Position numbers and translations under genes: made by a program
Shown here: positions 24,924 through 33,770 of the stretch, piece after piece
Layout of the letters: every line of letters begins with the position of its first letter
How positions within the stretch are numbered: the first letter of the stretch is position 1
Assembly (NCBI RefSeq): GCF_016863135.1
Contig: NZ_BOOH01000033.1
Span: 124,001-188,000, forward strand
Origin: Planobispora longispora
GTDB lineage: Bacteria > Actinomycetota > Actinomycetes > Streptosporangiales > Streptosporangiaceae
Reading direction: 5' to 3'
DNA: 64,000 bases
The notes under the pieces: generated by a model
What the model was told of the DNA's origin: nothing
The model's database searches: none
What the model saw: the letters and a program-made list of their open reading frames with translations, nothing else

Positions 24924-27071
24924 TCAAGAACTCGTGAGGATGACGAGTCGCTGGGTCGCCCGGGTCATCGCGACATAGCGGTCGACCGCTCCCTCGATGC
25001 CCTCGCCGAACGCCTCCGGGTCGACGAGGACGACCAGGTCGAACTCGAGCCCCTTCGTCAGCTCCGGGGCCAGCGACCGGACGCGCGGCCTCTCCTGGAA
25101 CGCGGGATCGCCGATGACGCAGGCGATTCCGTCGGCATGGGCGGCCAGCCAGGAGCCGAGGACCGTCTCCAGCTCCGAGACGGATCCGCGGACGACGGGA
25201 AGGCCGCTGCCGCGGATGGAGGTCGGCACGTTGGCGTCCGGGAGCGCGGCCCGGATGACCGGCTCGGCCTCCGCCATGATCTCCGCCGGGGTCCGGTAGT
25301 TGACGCTGAGCGGGGACAGGGTGATCCGGTCGAGCCCGACCCGCTCGAGCCGTTCCCGCCAGGACTCCGTGAACCCGTGCCTGGCCTGGGCCCGGTCCCC
25401 GACGATGGTGAAACTCCGCGACGGGCACCGCAGCAGCAGCATCTGCCACTCCGCGTCGGTCAGCTCCTGGGCCTCGTCCACGACGACGTGCGCGAACGGC
25501 CCGGCCAGCAGGTCCGGGTCGGGGGCGGGCAGCTCGGACTCGTCGACCAGATTCCGCTGGAGGTCCGCCCGGCGCAGCTGTGTCACGAGCCCTTCGCCGT
25601 CGTCGTCGGCCTCGATCAGGTTGTCGACGACCTGGGCCATGCGCTCGCGCTGGGCGGCGAGAGCGGCTTCCTGCCGGCGCCTGCGCCGTGACGCCTCCGG
25701 GTCGCCGAGCCGCTGCCGCGCCGCGTCCAGCAGCGGCAGGTCGGACACCGTCCAGGCCTGGGCCTCCTCGCGCTGCAGCTTCCGCACCTCGTCGGGGCTG
25801 AGCCAGGGGGCGCACATCCGCAGGTAGGCGGGGACCGTCCACAGGTCCCCGACGAGGTCGGCCGCCTCGATCAGCGGCCAGGCCCGGTTGAAGACGGTGA
25901 CCAGCTCCCTGTCCCGCAGCAGCGACTTGCGGAGCAGCTCCGCCGGGACGTCGCCCTCGTGCTTGTCGGCCACGATCGTGACCAGTTCCTCCCAGATCCG
26001 GTCGCGCGCCTCGTTGTGCGGGGTTCCGGGATCCGGCGCGTCGAACGCCTCGGCCCAGTCGTCGGCGCTCAGCCAGATGTCCTCCCACTGGGTCGTCACC
26101 GTCATCCCCTTGGCGGGCGGGTTCTCGTAGAACCTGACGGCCGGCTCGATCGCCTTCACCAGGTCCGCGGACGACTTCAGGCGAGCCGCCTCCGGGTCGG
26201 TCTCGATCGCCGCCGCGGCTCCCTCCGCGACGAGGTCCCGCAGGGTGCACGTCTGCACGCCCTCCTCTCCGAGGCTGGGCAGGACGTCGGCGACGTAGGC
26301 CAGGTAGGGCTGGTGCGGACCGACGAACAGCACGCCGCCCCGGTGGTGGCCGAGGCGGGGATCGGAGTAGAGCAGGTAGGCGGAGCGGTGCAGGGCGACG
26401 ACGGTCTTCCCCGTGCCGGGACCGCCGTCGACGACGAGCGCCCCGTGGGATCCCGCGCGGATGATGGCGTCCTGGTCGGCCTGGATGGTGCCCAGCACGT
26501 CTCGCATCCGGCTCGACCGGCTGCCGCCCAGGCTGGCGATGAAGGCGGACTGGTCGTCGAGCGCGGCGTGCCCTTCCAGCCCGTCCGGGGTGAACACCTC
26601 GTCCCAGTAGTCGCTGATCCGCCCGCGGGTCCAGCGGTACCTGCGGCGGCTCGCCAGGCCCATCGGGTTGGCGTGGGTGGCGCCGAAGAACGGCTCGGCC
26701 GCCGGGGAGCGCCAGTCGAGCAGCAGCCGGCGGCCCGCGCTGTCGGTGAGGCCGAGCCGTCCGACGTACACGGGCCCGGAGTCGTCCGCGCCGACCATGC
26801 GTCCCAGGCACAGGTCCAGGCCGAAGCGGCGCAGGGCGCGCAGGCGGGCGCTCAGCCGGTGGATCTCCAGGTCCCGGTCCAGCGCCTGCCGGCCCTGGCC
26901 GCCGGGCGCCATGCGCTCGGCGTCGAGGCGGCGGGACAGCTCGGCGATCGACTGCTCGAGGGATTCGGCGACGGCCGCGAAGTGCTTCTCATCATCGGAG
27001 ATCAGCGCCGGGTCGGCCTTGGGAGCGAGGTGGGCGGGAAGGTCGAACGCACCGGTGGTCTGGGTTCTCAT
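24924..27071 (-). CDS. helR: HelD/HelR-type RNA polymerase-associated helicase, putative rifamycin resistance
   Basis: A 715-residue UvrD/Rep-like ATPase of the HelD class. It has an N-terminal coiled coil (about residues 25-85), Walker A GGPGTGKT at 216-223, Walker B VVVDEAQELTDAEWQ, motif III TIVGDRAQARHG, and C-terminal motifs LSVNYRTPAEIM, KGLEFDLVVLVDPEAF and YVAMTRATQRLVIL. HelD proteins remove stalled RNA polymerase from DNA; the HelR subgroup displaces rifamycins from polymerase. A 19-base rifamycin-associated element sits 89 bases upstream of the chosen ATG (27069-27071, GGAG eight bases before), which strongly favours HelR. The open frame to 27155 would start almost on the element and is not preferred. 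Confidence 0.9.
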   Translation of the reverse strand: MRTQTTGAFDLPAHLAPKADPALISDDEKHFAAVAESLEQSIAELSRRLDAERMAPGGQGRQALDRDLEIHRLSARLRALRRFGLDLCLGRMVGADDSGPVYVGRLGLTDSAGRRLLLDWRSPAAEPFFGATHANPMGLASRRRYRWTRGRISDYWDEVFTPDGLEGHAALDDQSAFIASLGGSRSSRMRDVLGTIQADQDAIIRAGSHGALVVDGGPGTGKTVVALHRSAYLLYSDPRLGHHRGGVLFVGPHQPYLAYVADVLPSLGEEGVQTCTLRDLVAEGAAAAIETDPEAARLKSSADLVKAIEPAVRFYENPPAKGMTVTTQWEDIWLSADDWAEAFDAPDPGTPHNEARDRIWEELVTIVADKHEGDVPAELLRKSLLRDRELVTVFNRAWPLIEAADLVGDLWTVPAYLRMCAPWLSPDEVRKLQREEAQAWTVSDLPLLDAARQRLGDPEASRRRRRQEAALAAQRERMAQVVDNLIEADDDGEGLVTQLRRADLQRNLVDESELPAPDPDLLAGPFAHVVVDEAQELTDAEWQMLLLRCPSRSFTIVGDRAQARHGFTESWRERLERVGLDRITLSPLSVNYRTPAEIMAEAEPVIRAALPDANVPTSIRGSGLPVVRGSVSELETVLGSWLAAHADGIACVIGDPAFQERPRVRSLAPELTKGLEFDLVVLVDPEAFGEGIEGAVDRYVAMTRATQRLVILTSS

Positions 27072-27160
27072 GTCATCAGCTCCGATCTGAGGCCGCGTAC
27101 GGCCGTTCCCCCGTTTCCGCAGGCTGTTGAGCCCCGGCCGACGATTGTGCGGCATGCCCC

Positions 27161-27179
27161 GGGTCTTGCCGCAAGCCCC
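27161..27179 (-). promoter_or_regulatory. Rifamycin-associated element (RAE)
   Basis: On the minus strand the sequence is GGGGCTTGCGGCAAGACCC, an imperfect 9+1+9 inverted repeat with one arm mismatch. The published RAE, as I recall it, is GGGGCTTGCGGCAAGGCCC, so 18 of 19 bases agree. RAEs precede rifamycin-inactivating and HelR genes in actinomycetes and confer rifamycin-inducible expression. Its position upstream of a HelD-type gene fits that exactly. Confidence 0.85.
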
Positions 27180-27321
27180 CCGGTGCGCTATAGCTTGAGA
27201 GTGGAAGGGAGCGGTCGTCTCCCTTCTCCCCTCATCGCCCGCCGTGCGGACGCCCCCTCGCGGCCCGCCGGCGCCGCCTCGAACGCGCGCGGCCTCGATC
27301 GTTCAGGTGCTCCCGGGGGAA

Positions 27322-27367
27322 CTTCTCTCAGGGATCTCGGAGGGCTTCTCTTAGGGGAGGGTTAGCG
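27322..27367 (+). promoter_or_regulatory. Direct repeats and OmpR-like box upstream of the second PepSY-like gene
   Basis: CTTCTCTCAGGG (27322-27333) is repeated as CTTCTCTTAGGG (27345-27356), 23 bases apart. It overlaps TTA-N8-TTAGCG (27351-27367), which also occurs in the promoter region of the response regulator at 19878. The PepSY-like gene starts 34 bases downstream. Control by the OmpR-type regulator in this window is a reasonable inference. Confidence 0.4.
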
Positions 27368-27400
27368 CGGCCCTATCCCGGCCCGCGCGAGCCTTGAGCC

Positions 27401-27766
27401 ATGACGAAGACCCACATGATCTCCAAGATCGCACTCGCCGCGGCCGGAACCGTCGCCCTGCTGTCCGCCGGGAGCGGCGTGGCCCTCGCCGGGAGCGGGA
27501 GTCACCCCGCCGCCGCCTCCGCCCCGATCGCGGCGGCCGTCCCCGCCGCCGCCTCGGCTCCCGCCACGGGCATCTCGTGCGCGAAGGCCGTGAAGATCGC
27601 CAAGAAGCGGGTCCCGCGCGCCCGGGTCACCGAGGTCGAGCGGGAATGGGAGCACGGCCACCGCGTCTGCAAGGTGGAGCTGGTCCGGGGGAACTGGGAG
27701 TACGACGTCTACGTCTCCCTGCGGACCGGAAAGATCATCAAGTTCAAGAAGAAGTACGACGACTGA
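27401..27766 (+). CDS. Small exported PepSY-like protein (paralogue of the one at 18876)
   Basis: A 121-residue protein with a signal peptide (residues 1-30, cleavage near ALAGS), an Ala/Pro spacer and a PepSY-like domain: SCAKAVKIAKKRVPRARVTEV, then NWEYDVYVSLRTGKIIKFKK. Two Cys residues in the mature part (in SCAKA and VCKVEL) could form a disulphide that the paralogue lacks. It is divergent from helR, but probably independent of rifamycin control given its own repeat-containing promoter. Its precise role is unknown; inhibition of extracellular proteases or input to a sensor kinase are typical proposals. Confidence 0.8.
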   Translation: MTKTHMISKIALAAAGTVALLSAGSGVALAGSGSHPAAASAPIAAAVPAAASAPATGISCAKAVKIAKKRVPRARVTEVEREWEHGHRVCKVELVRGNWEYDVYVSLRTGKIIKFKKKYDD

Positions 27767-27813
27767 TCTCCCGACCGCACGACCGCACGACCGCACGACC
27801 TCCTGATCTCCCG
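27763..27813. repeat. Stop-region duplication plus 8-base tandem repeats
   Basis: CTGATCTCCCG, which spans the PepSY-like stop codon (27763-27773), recurs at 27803-27813. Between them the octamer CGACCGCA is repeated three times in tandem. Confidence 0.85.
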
Positions 27814-27863
27814 GCCGGCCCCGGCCCTCCGGCGATCCCGGGGCCGGCCGGGCGCCGCCGGCC

Positions 27864-28580
27864 TCAGCAGGACTTCAGCACCCGTTCCATCGCGGCCTTC
27901 TCCCCCGAGGTCACCCAGAGCTCGTACTTGAGCTTCACCGAGATCTGCCGGGAGACGTAGGGACAGCGGTAGGCGCGGCGCGGCGGCAGCCAGGTCGCCG
28001 CGTCCGCGTCGCCCTTCTGGTTGTTCAGCGGACCGTCCACGGCCAGCAGGTTCAGCGGGTCGTTGGCCAGTTCTCTGCGTTCGGCCGCGCTGAGCTGCTG
28101 GGCGCCCTTCTGCCAGGCGTCGGAGAGCGCGACCACGTGGTCGATCTGCACCTCCATGCTGCTCCGCTCGCCCCGCGTGAACTCGATGGTCTTGCCGCCG
28201 TACGGATCCTCCAGGACACCCGTGAGCACGACGCAGTCCTGGGTGCCCTTCTTGAACGTCTCGTCCTTCAGATCCCGCTTGAGGATGTCGTTGCGGGTGT
28301 CGCACCCGTTGTGGTCGACGTCCGCCCACGAGGGCCCGAATTCGTCCCGGTCGAAGCCCGTCTTCGGAGCACGGCCCTTGACCGGGAGCTTCTCCAGATC
28401 CTTGAGCGCCTCGGAGGCGGATTTGCCGCCCCCGTCCTTGCCGTTCCCCTCCCGGGAGGGGCCGCTCAGGGCCTCCCCGTCGAGACCGCACCCCGCCGAC
28501 GCCCCGGCCAGCGCGAGCGCGACCACCGCGACGGCCGCGCGTCGCCCCCGTCTCACCTGCACTTTTCCATCGACTCTCAC
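27864..28580 (-). CDS. Exported HNH nuclease-like protein (DUF1524 / GmrSD C-terminal type)
   Basis: A protein of about 238 residues. It has an N-terminal signal segment (RAAVAVVALALAGASAGC) ending in a lipobox-like Cys, a Lys/Gly-rich spacer, and a DUF1524 HNH domain. The nuclease motif is VQIDHVVALSDAW, followed by ANDPLNLLAVDGPLNNQKGD and the AAAWLPP-like DAATWLPPRRAYRCPYV. The predicted catalytic His is in IDHVV. Such proteins occur widely in actinomycetes as secreted nucleases of unknown role. The start is uncertain: GTG at 28580, or in-frame GTG codons six and eight codons later. Confidence 0.85.
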   Translation of the reverse strand: MRVDGKVQVRRGRRAAVAVVALALAGASAGCGLDGEALSGPSREGNGKDGGGKSASEALKDLEKLPVKGRAPKTGFDRDEFGPSWADVDHNGCDTRNDILKRDLKDETFKKGTQDCVVLTGVLEDPYGGKTIEFTRGERSSMEVQIDHVVALSDAWQKGAQQLSAAERRELANDPLNLLAVDGPLNNQKGDADAATWLPPRRAYRCPYVSRQISVKLKYELWVTSGEKAAMERVLKSC

Positions 28581-28734
28581 ATGATTTGGCTACCCGGAAA
28601 CGGGAAATTTACCCGAACAATCAGTCCCAGTCGTAAAAGCCCCGTCCGGTCTCCCGTCCCGGCCCGTCCGGCCTCCCGTCCCAGCTCGCCGCGGCGGATC
28701 GGGCCCGCCCGCCTCCCGCCGACCACCGCGACGT

Positions 28735-31700
28735 TCACAGCCCCTCCAGGGCGTCCAGCAGCCACTCGGCGAGGTACCCGGCGAGGGAGGAGCACACGAG
28801 GATCAGGTAGGCGTCCGGCTCGATCCGGTGCAGGACGACCGGGACGCGGGCCAGCAGGGTCCGGGTGTGCGCGCCGACGGTGAACACCGCCGGATGCAGG
28901 TCGATCCGGCAACCGGTCATGAGCACGTCCCCGGCCCGCGGCCCGGACAACCTGACGACGGCCCGCTGACCCGAGACGTCCACACCCGGCGGCCCGCCCG
29001 CGACCAGCCGCCCGCCCACGACCAGCCACCAGTCGGGCCCGAGCCGCAACCCCTTCCGTCCCCGCTCCTCCACCGGCGCTTCCCCCCGGGCCTCCCGCAT
29101 CGGCACGAGCGGGACCTCGCGGATCATCGCCCCGCAAGAGCCCGCCGCGGCGAACCGGCCGCCGAACCCCGCCAGCGCGCTCCTCGCGCCGTACCCCCTG
29201 ACGGGTTCCAGCCGGACGTCCGGAGGGTCGCCGTCACGGCGGGCGTTCTGCGGATCGTGGAAGACCGGGTCGGTCACGGTCACCGGCACCTCGCAGCCCC
29301 GACGGGCGTCGAAGGCGAAGAGCCGGTCGCCCGCCCGGACGTCGCGGATCATGGCCAGCGCGACTCCGGGATAGGCGGAGGTGACGTGGCCGAGCATCCG
29401 CCTCCCTCCGGGGGACGCGACGAGCTGGGCGCCCTCGGTGAGGACCTCGCGGGGATCGTCGGGGACGAGGCCGACCAGGCGCTTGCGACCGGGACGGGCG
29501 GTGTCGGGGCGGCTGTGGGAACGTCTGCCGACGAAGTCCGGCTTGCGCGCGGAGACGATCCACGACATCCCCAGATCCTGCGGGGTCACGGTCCCGTCGG
29601 TCTCCTGCCCGACGATCGCGAAGCCCTTCTCGGCCCGGAGCACGTGCATGGTCTCGGTCCCGTACGGCACCGCCCCCCGCTCCAGCGCGGCCTCCCACAG
29701 CGCCGCGCCGAACCACCGGGGCACGTTGATCTCGTAGGCCAGCTCACCGGAGAAACTGATCCGGAAAACCCTCCCGAATCGGCTCTCCCGGCAGGTCATG
29801 AACGGGAAGTCGGCGAAGTCGACATCGGTGACCAGCGCCTCGGCGACGGGCCTGGCCCGCGGGCCGACCACCGCGACGACCGCCCAGTGGTCGGTGACGG
29901 AGGTGAACGAGACGTCCAGGTCCGGCCACTCGGTCTGCCGCCACTCCTCCAGCCGGTCGAGCACGGCGGCGGCGTTCCCGGTCGTCGTGGTCACCAGATA
30001 GCGGTCCTCCGCCAGCCGGGTGATCACCCCGTCGTCGAGGACCATGCCGTCGGCCCCGCACATCACGCTGTACCGGCAGGAGCCGACCGGCAGCGTGGAG
30101 AGCGTGTTCGGGTACATCCGGTCGAGGAACTCCCCCGCGTCCCTCCCTACGACCTCGATCTTCCCGAGGGTGGAGGCGTCGATCGCCGCCACCCCGGTCC
30201 GCGCGGCCCGGCGCTCCCGCTCGACCGCCTCCGCCATGGACTCGCCGTCCAGCGGGAAGTAGCGGGGGCGCTTCCACTGCCCGACGTCCTCGAAGACGGC
30301 GCCGCGGGCGACGTGCAGGTCGTGCATGGCCGTGACCCGGATCGGGTCCGACAGCGCCCCGCGGTCCCGTCCCGCGAGCACCCCGAAGGCCACCGGCGTG
30401 TACGGCGGGCGGAACGTGGTCGTCCCCACCTGCCCGGGCTCCACCCCGAGCAGCGCCGCCACCACTCCCACGGCCGTCGCCCCGGACGTCTTGCCCTGCT
30501 CCGCGCCGGTCCCGGCGGTGGTGTAGCGCTTGACGTGCTCCACCGAACGCAGGCCCGCCCCGGCGGCCCGCCCGAGGTCCGCCACCGTCACGTCCCGCTG
30601 GAGATCGACGAACGCCTCCGCGTCGCCCCCGGCGCCGGGACCGTGCGCGGCCTCCGCCGTGGAATCGGACGGGTCCGGGGCCGCAGGCGCGGTTCCCGCC
30701 GCACCGGCGGGTCGATCCGGTGACGGCCGCCGGGCGGGAACCGTCCACAGGGCCGCGGGAGGGCTCTGTGCGGGCTCGTCGCACTCGGGGACGCGGAAGA
30801 CCTCCCGTTCCCGGACCCCGGCCAGCTCGGCGGCCTGGGATCCGGCGGCGAAGCCGTCGGCGACGGCGGCGGCCGTGCCGTACACGCCCCGGCACGCCCC
30901 CGCCGACCGCTCGGCCTGGGCGGACAGATGCGGGACGAACGCCTGCAGGGTCTCGTCGAACCGGAGCCGTCCCTGGGACTGGCTGAACAGCTGGACCGCC
31001 GGGTTCCAGCCGCCCGAGACGGCGAGCAGATCACAGGCGGCCGCCCGTTCTCCGGCCGCGCCGCCGATCACGGCTCCGGCGAGGGCTCCCTCCCTGTCCG
31101 CGAGCGTCCCCACGACCAGTGAGCCGTCCCGGCGGGGGTCCACGATCTCCACGATCTCGACTCCGGCGGCGGCCAGGTCGCGGGCGGCCTCGTGACCGGA
31201 GTCGGTGCAGGTGAACACCACCGCGCGGCGGCCGGGGAGCACGCCGTACCGGTTGGCGTAGGTCCGCGCGGCCGAGGCCAGCATGACGCCCGGGCGGTCG
31301 TTGCCGGGGAAGGCGACCGAGCGCTCGTGCGCCCCGGTGGCCAGCACCACCCGGCCCGCCCGGAAGTGCCACAACCGGCACCCGCCGCGCCGCTCCACGG
31401 CGACGACGTAGTTGTGGTCGTGGTAGCCGATGGCGGTGGTCCGGGACAGGACGCGGACCTCGGGAAGCGCGGCGAGGCGGGCCGCGACCGAGGAGACCCA
31501 GTCCGGCGCCGGTCCCCCGTCCAGGAGGACCCGGCTGCTCAGCAGGTCGCCGCCGGGTTCGGGCTGGTCGTCGAGGAGCACGACGCGGGCGCCCACCTCT
31601 CCGGCCGCCAGCGCCGCCGCCAGCCCGGCCGGGCCGCCGCCGACCACGAGCACGTCGCAGTGCAGGTACGCCTTGTCGTGCCGGGGCTCGCCCGGCGGCG

Positions 31701-32109
31701 CGCCCGCGCCGGGACGACCGGCCGCACCCGGCGACCTGTCCGTGCCGGGACGACCGGCCGCACCGGACGGCGCACCCGGCACGGGACGGGCGCCGCCGGG
31801 TGGGAGCGCCGGGCCGAGGCGGCCGCGGCCCCGCAGGCTCCACGCCTCCAGGCCGTCCCGCAACTCCACCGTCGTCGCCGGGACCATGGGCTCGTCCCCC
31901 ACCCGGACCAGCGCGTTCGGCTCCTCCGCCCCGGCGGTGAAGACGCCGCGCGGCCGTCCGAGGTCCACGCTCCCGCCGACGATCCGGACACCGCAGGCCA
32001 GCAGCGCCGAGGCGAGCGTGTCGCCCGGATGCCCGGTCAGCTCGCGCCCGTCGAAGGTGAAGCGCAGCACGCGCGAGCGGTCGATCCGGCCCCCGCTGTC
32101 CCGTCTCAT
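28735..32109 (-). CDS. soxA: Sarcosine oxidase alpha-gamma fusion (SoxA-SoxG)
   Basis: A 1124-residue protein. The N-terminal 2Fe-2S-like SoxA head has LASALLACGVRIVGGSVDLGR, EEPNALV and ATTVELRDGLEAWS. A Gly/Pro/Ala-rich stretch (about 100-145) follows, then the FAD/NAD fold (VLVVGGGPAGLAAAL, about 153-167), and a GcvT-type folate-binding domain (about 590-950). A SoxG domain closes the chain (about 970-1124; VRLSGPRAGDVLMTGCRIDLHP and TLLARVPVVLHRIE). SoxA and SoxG are normally separate. The FYYKTF/YEP segment expected before the FAD fold seems replaced by the low-complexity stretch. It overlaps soxD by ATGA. The complex oxidises sarcosine to glycine, passing the methyl group to folate. Confidence 0.9.
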   Translation of the reverse strand: MRRDSGGRIDRSRVLRFTFDGRELTGHPGDTLASALLACGVRIVGGSVDLGRPRGVFTAGAEEPNALVRVGDEPMVPATTVELRDGLEAWSLRGRGRLGPALPPGGARPVPGAPSGAAGRPGTDRSPGAAGRPGAGAPPGEPRHDKAYLHCDVLVVGGGPAGLAAALAAGEVGARVVLLDDQPEPGGDLLSSRVLLDGGPAPDWVSSVAARLAALPEVRVLSRTTAIGYHDHNYVVAVERRGGCRLWHFRAGRVVLATGAHERSVAFPGNDRPGVMLASAARTYANRYGVLPGRRAVVFTCTDSGHEAARDLAAAGVEIVEIVDPRRDGSLVVGTLADREGALAGAVIGGAAGERAAACDLLAVSGGWNPAVQLFSQSQGRLRFDETLQAFVPHLSAQAERSAGACRGVYGTAAAVADGFAAGSQAAELAGVREREVFRVPECDEPAQSPPAALWTVPARRPSPDRPAGAAGTAPAAPDPSDSTAEAAHGPGAGGDAEAFVDLQRDVTVADLGRAAGAGLRSVEHVKRYTTAGTGAEQGKTSGATAVGVVAALLGVEPGQVGTTTFRPPYTPVAFGVLAGRDRGALSDPIRVTAMHDLHVARGAVFEDVGQWKRPRYFPLDGESMAEAVERERRAARTGVAAIDASTLGKIEVVGRDAGEFLDRMYPNTLSTLPVGSCRYSVMCGADGMVLDDGVITRLAEDRYLVTTTTGNAAAVLDRLEEWRQTEWPDLDVSFTSVTDHWAVVAVVGPRARPVAEALVTDVDFADFPFMTCRESRFGRVFRISFSGELAYEINVPRWFGAALWEAALERGAVPYGTETMHVLRAEKGFAIVGQETDGTVTPQDLGMSWIVSARKPDFVGRRSHSRPDTARPGRKRLVGLVPDDPREVLTEGAQLVASPGGRRMLGHVTSAYPGVALAMIRDVRAGDRLFAFDARRGCEVPVTVTDPVFHDPQNARRDGDPPDVRLEPVRGYGARSALAGFGGRFAAAGSCGAMIREVPLVPMREARGEAPVEERGRKGLRLGPDWWLVVGGRLVAGGPPGVDVSGQRAVVRLSGPRAGDVLMTGCRIDLHPAVFTVGAHTRTLLARVPVVLHRIEPDAYLILVCSSLAGYLAEWLLDALEGL

Positions 32110-32381
32110 CCGAACTCCTCACGCCGTGGAGACCCCGGGTCCCGGCCGATCTCGTGGGTGACGGTGTGCCGCCGTACCGAGAACCAGGTCCGGCAGCCGT
32201 GGACGTGGAACCAGCGCTCGTGGAACCAGCCCCGCGGGTTGTCGCGCATGAACACGTATCCGGCCCATTCCTCGTCGCTCAGCGCCGCCGGGTCCTTCGG
32301 GTAGGCGATCCCGGCCTGCCCGCCGTACCGGAACTCGATCTCGTCGCGCGGGCCGCACCACGGGCACTCGATCAGCTGCAC
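32106..32381 (-). CDS. soxD: Sarcosine oxidase delta subunit
   Basis: A 91-residue protein with the SoxD signature at the N-terminus (IECPWCGPRDEIEFRYGG; the zinc-binding CPWCG) and AALSDEEWAGYVFMRDNP, HERWFHVHGCRTWF and RRHTVTHEI. SoxD contributes the zinc-binding small subunit of heterotetrameric sarcosine oxidase. The GTG start follows GGAG closely. It lies 49 bases after soxB and overlaps the soxA-soxG start by 4 bases, the usual B-D-A-G order. Confidence 0.95.
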   Translation of the reverse strand: MQLIECPWCGPRDEIEFRYGGQAGIAYPKDPAALSDEEWAGYVFMRDNPRGWFHERWFHVHGCRTWFSVRRHTVTHEIGRDPGSPRREEFG

Positions 32382-32430
32382 CGCTCCGCCACCGCCCTTC
32401 CCCTCCCGCCGTCCGGCCGTCCCGGCCGCA

Positions 32431-33642
32431 TCAGTGCGCCACCGCCGCCGCTCCGTGCTCGTCGATGAGCGCCCCCGTGGTGAACCGTTCGAGACCGAAC
32501 GGCTCGGCCAGCGGGTGCGGCCTGCCGGAGGCGATCGTGTCGGCGTAGACCCAGCCGGAGCCGGGCGTCGCCTTGAACCCGCCCGTCCCCCAGCCGGCGT
32601 TGACCAGCAGTCCGTCCACCGGGGTCGTCCCGATGATCGGGGAGGCGTCCGGGGAGACGTCCACGATCCCGGCCCAGGTGCGCACCACCCGCACCCGCTT
32701 GAAGATCGGGAACAGCTCCAGCGCGGCGGACATCTGCTCCTCGATGACGTGGAAGGACCCGCGCTGGCCGTAGGAGGTGTAGGGGTCGATGCCCGCGCCC
32801 ATGACCAGCTCGCCCTTGTGCGCCTGGCTGACGTAGACGTGCACCGCGTTGGACATGACCACGCAGTTCAGCACCGGCTCCAGCAGCTCCGAGACCAGCG
32901 CCTGGAGGGGGTGCGACTGCAGCGGCAGCCGCAGGCCCGCCCTGGCGGCCAGCACGCTGGTGTGCCCGGCCGCGGCCAGCGCGACGGTCCCGGCCGCGAT
33001 CCGTCCCAGCGAGGTCAGCACGGCCCGCACCCGGCCGCCCGTGATCTCGAACCCGGTGACCTCGCACCCCTGAATGAGATCGACTCCGAGCGCGTCGGCT
33101 CCCCGCGCGTATCCCCAGGCGACGTGGTCGTGCTTGGCGATGCCGCCGCGGCGCTGGAGGGTCGCGCCGAGCACCGGGTGGCGGGTGTGCCCGCCGACCT
33201 CGAGGATCGGGCAGAAGGCGCGCGCCTCGTCGGCGTCCAGCCACTCGGCGTCGACGCCGTTGAGCACGTTGGCGTTGACCCGCCGCCGCCCCTCGCGCAC
33301 GTCGTGCAGGCTGTGGGCGAGGTTGAGCACCCCGCGCTGGCTGAACATCAGGTCGTAGTCCAGCTCGGCGGAGAGTCCCTCCCAGAGTTTCAGGGAGTGC
33401 TCGTAGATCGCGGCGCTCTCGTCCCACAGGTAGTTCGAGCGGATGACGGTGGTGTTGCGGGCCATGTTGCCGCCCGCCAGCCAGCCCTTCTCCAGGACGG
33501 CGACGTCCGTGATCCCGTGGTTCTCCGCCAGGTAGTAGGCGGTCGCCAGGCCGTGCCCGCCGCCTCCGACGATCACCACGTCGTAGGAGGGGCGGGGGTC
33601 CGGGTTCCGCCAGAGGAAGTCGGGGTGGGCCCGCGCGCTCAC
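32431..33642 (-). CDS. soxB: Sarcosine oxidase beta subunit
   Basis: A 403-residue FAD-dependent oxidase of the DadA/SoxB type. The N-terminal dinucleotide fold is [21 protein letters not shown]. The region [19 protein letters not shown] corresponds to the covalent FMN attachment site of SoxB (His171, or His173 beside it). The C-terminal flavin-domain segment is [18 protein letters not shown] and [16 protein letters not shown]. It carries the sarcosine-oxidising flavin site. The GTG start lacks a strong ribosome site. It is preceded by 128 bases of repeat-rich spacer after the dimethylglycine oxidase gene on the same strand. Confidence 0.95.
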   Translation of the reverse strand: MSARAHPDFLWRNPDPRPSYDVVIVGGGGHGLATAYYLAENHGITDVAVLEKGWLAGGNMARNTTVIRSNYLWDESAAIYEHSLKLWEGLSAELDYDLMFSQRGVLNLAHSLHDVREGRRRVNANVLNGVDAEWLDADEARAFCPILEVGGHTRHPVLGATLQRRGGIAKHDHVAWGYARGADALGVDLIQGCEVTGFEITGGRVRAVLTSLGRIAAGTVALAAAGHTSVLAARAGLRLPLQSHPLQALVSELLEPVLNCVVMSNAVHVYVSQAHKGELVMGAGIDPYTSYGQRGSFHVIEEQMSAALELFPIFKRVRVVRTWAGIVDVSPDASPIIGTTPVDGLLVNAGWGTGGFKATPGSGWVYADTIASGRPHPLAEPFGLERFTTGALIDEHGAAAVAH

Positions 33643-33682
33643 CGGGGGACCCGCCGTTCGCTCCGATCCATGACCGTCCTGT

Positions 33683-33722
33683 CGCTCGTCCGCTCGTCCG
33701 CTCGTCCGCTCGTCCGCTCGTC
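33683..33722. repeat. Five 8-base tandem repeats between dimethylglycine oxidase and soxB genes
   Basis: CGCTCGTC is repeated five times without interruption. The spacer between the array and the oxidase stop also holds degenerate copies (CTACCGCTCGTC next to the CTACCGCTTGATC of the oxidase gene end), so the array may derive from duplication of that stop region. It lies upstream of soxB in the transcription direction. Confidence 0.85.
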
Positions 33723-33770
33723 CGTCGTTCTTCCCGTCTACCGCTCGTCCCGGCTGCCCGTTCGTCCGCC

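Larger units (their letters stand above)
27072..27400. promoter_or_regulatory. 329-base divergent promoter region of helR and the second PepSY-like gene
   Basis: No gene is supported here. It contains the rifamycin-associated element (27161-27179) on the helR side. On the right side lie the direct repeats and TTA-N8-TTAGCG box described separately. Between them, 27180-27320 shows nothing I can assign beyond an AT-richer CTATAGCTTGAGAG stretch at 27188-27201. Confidence 0.6.
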
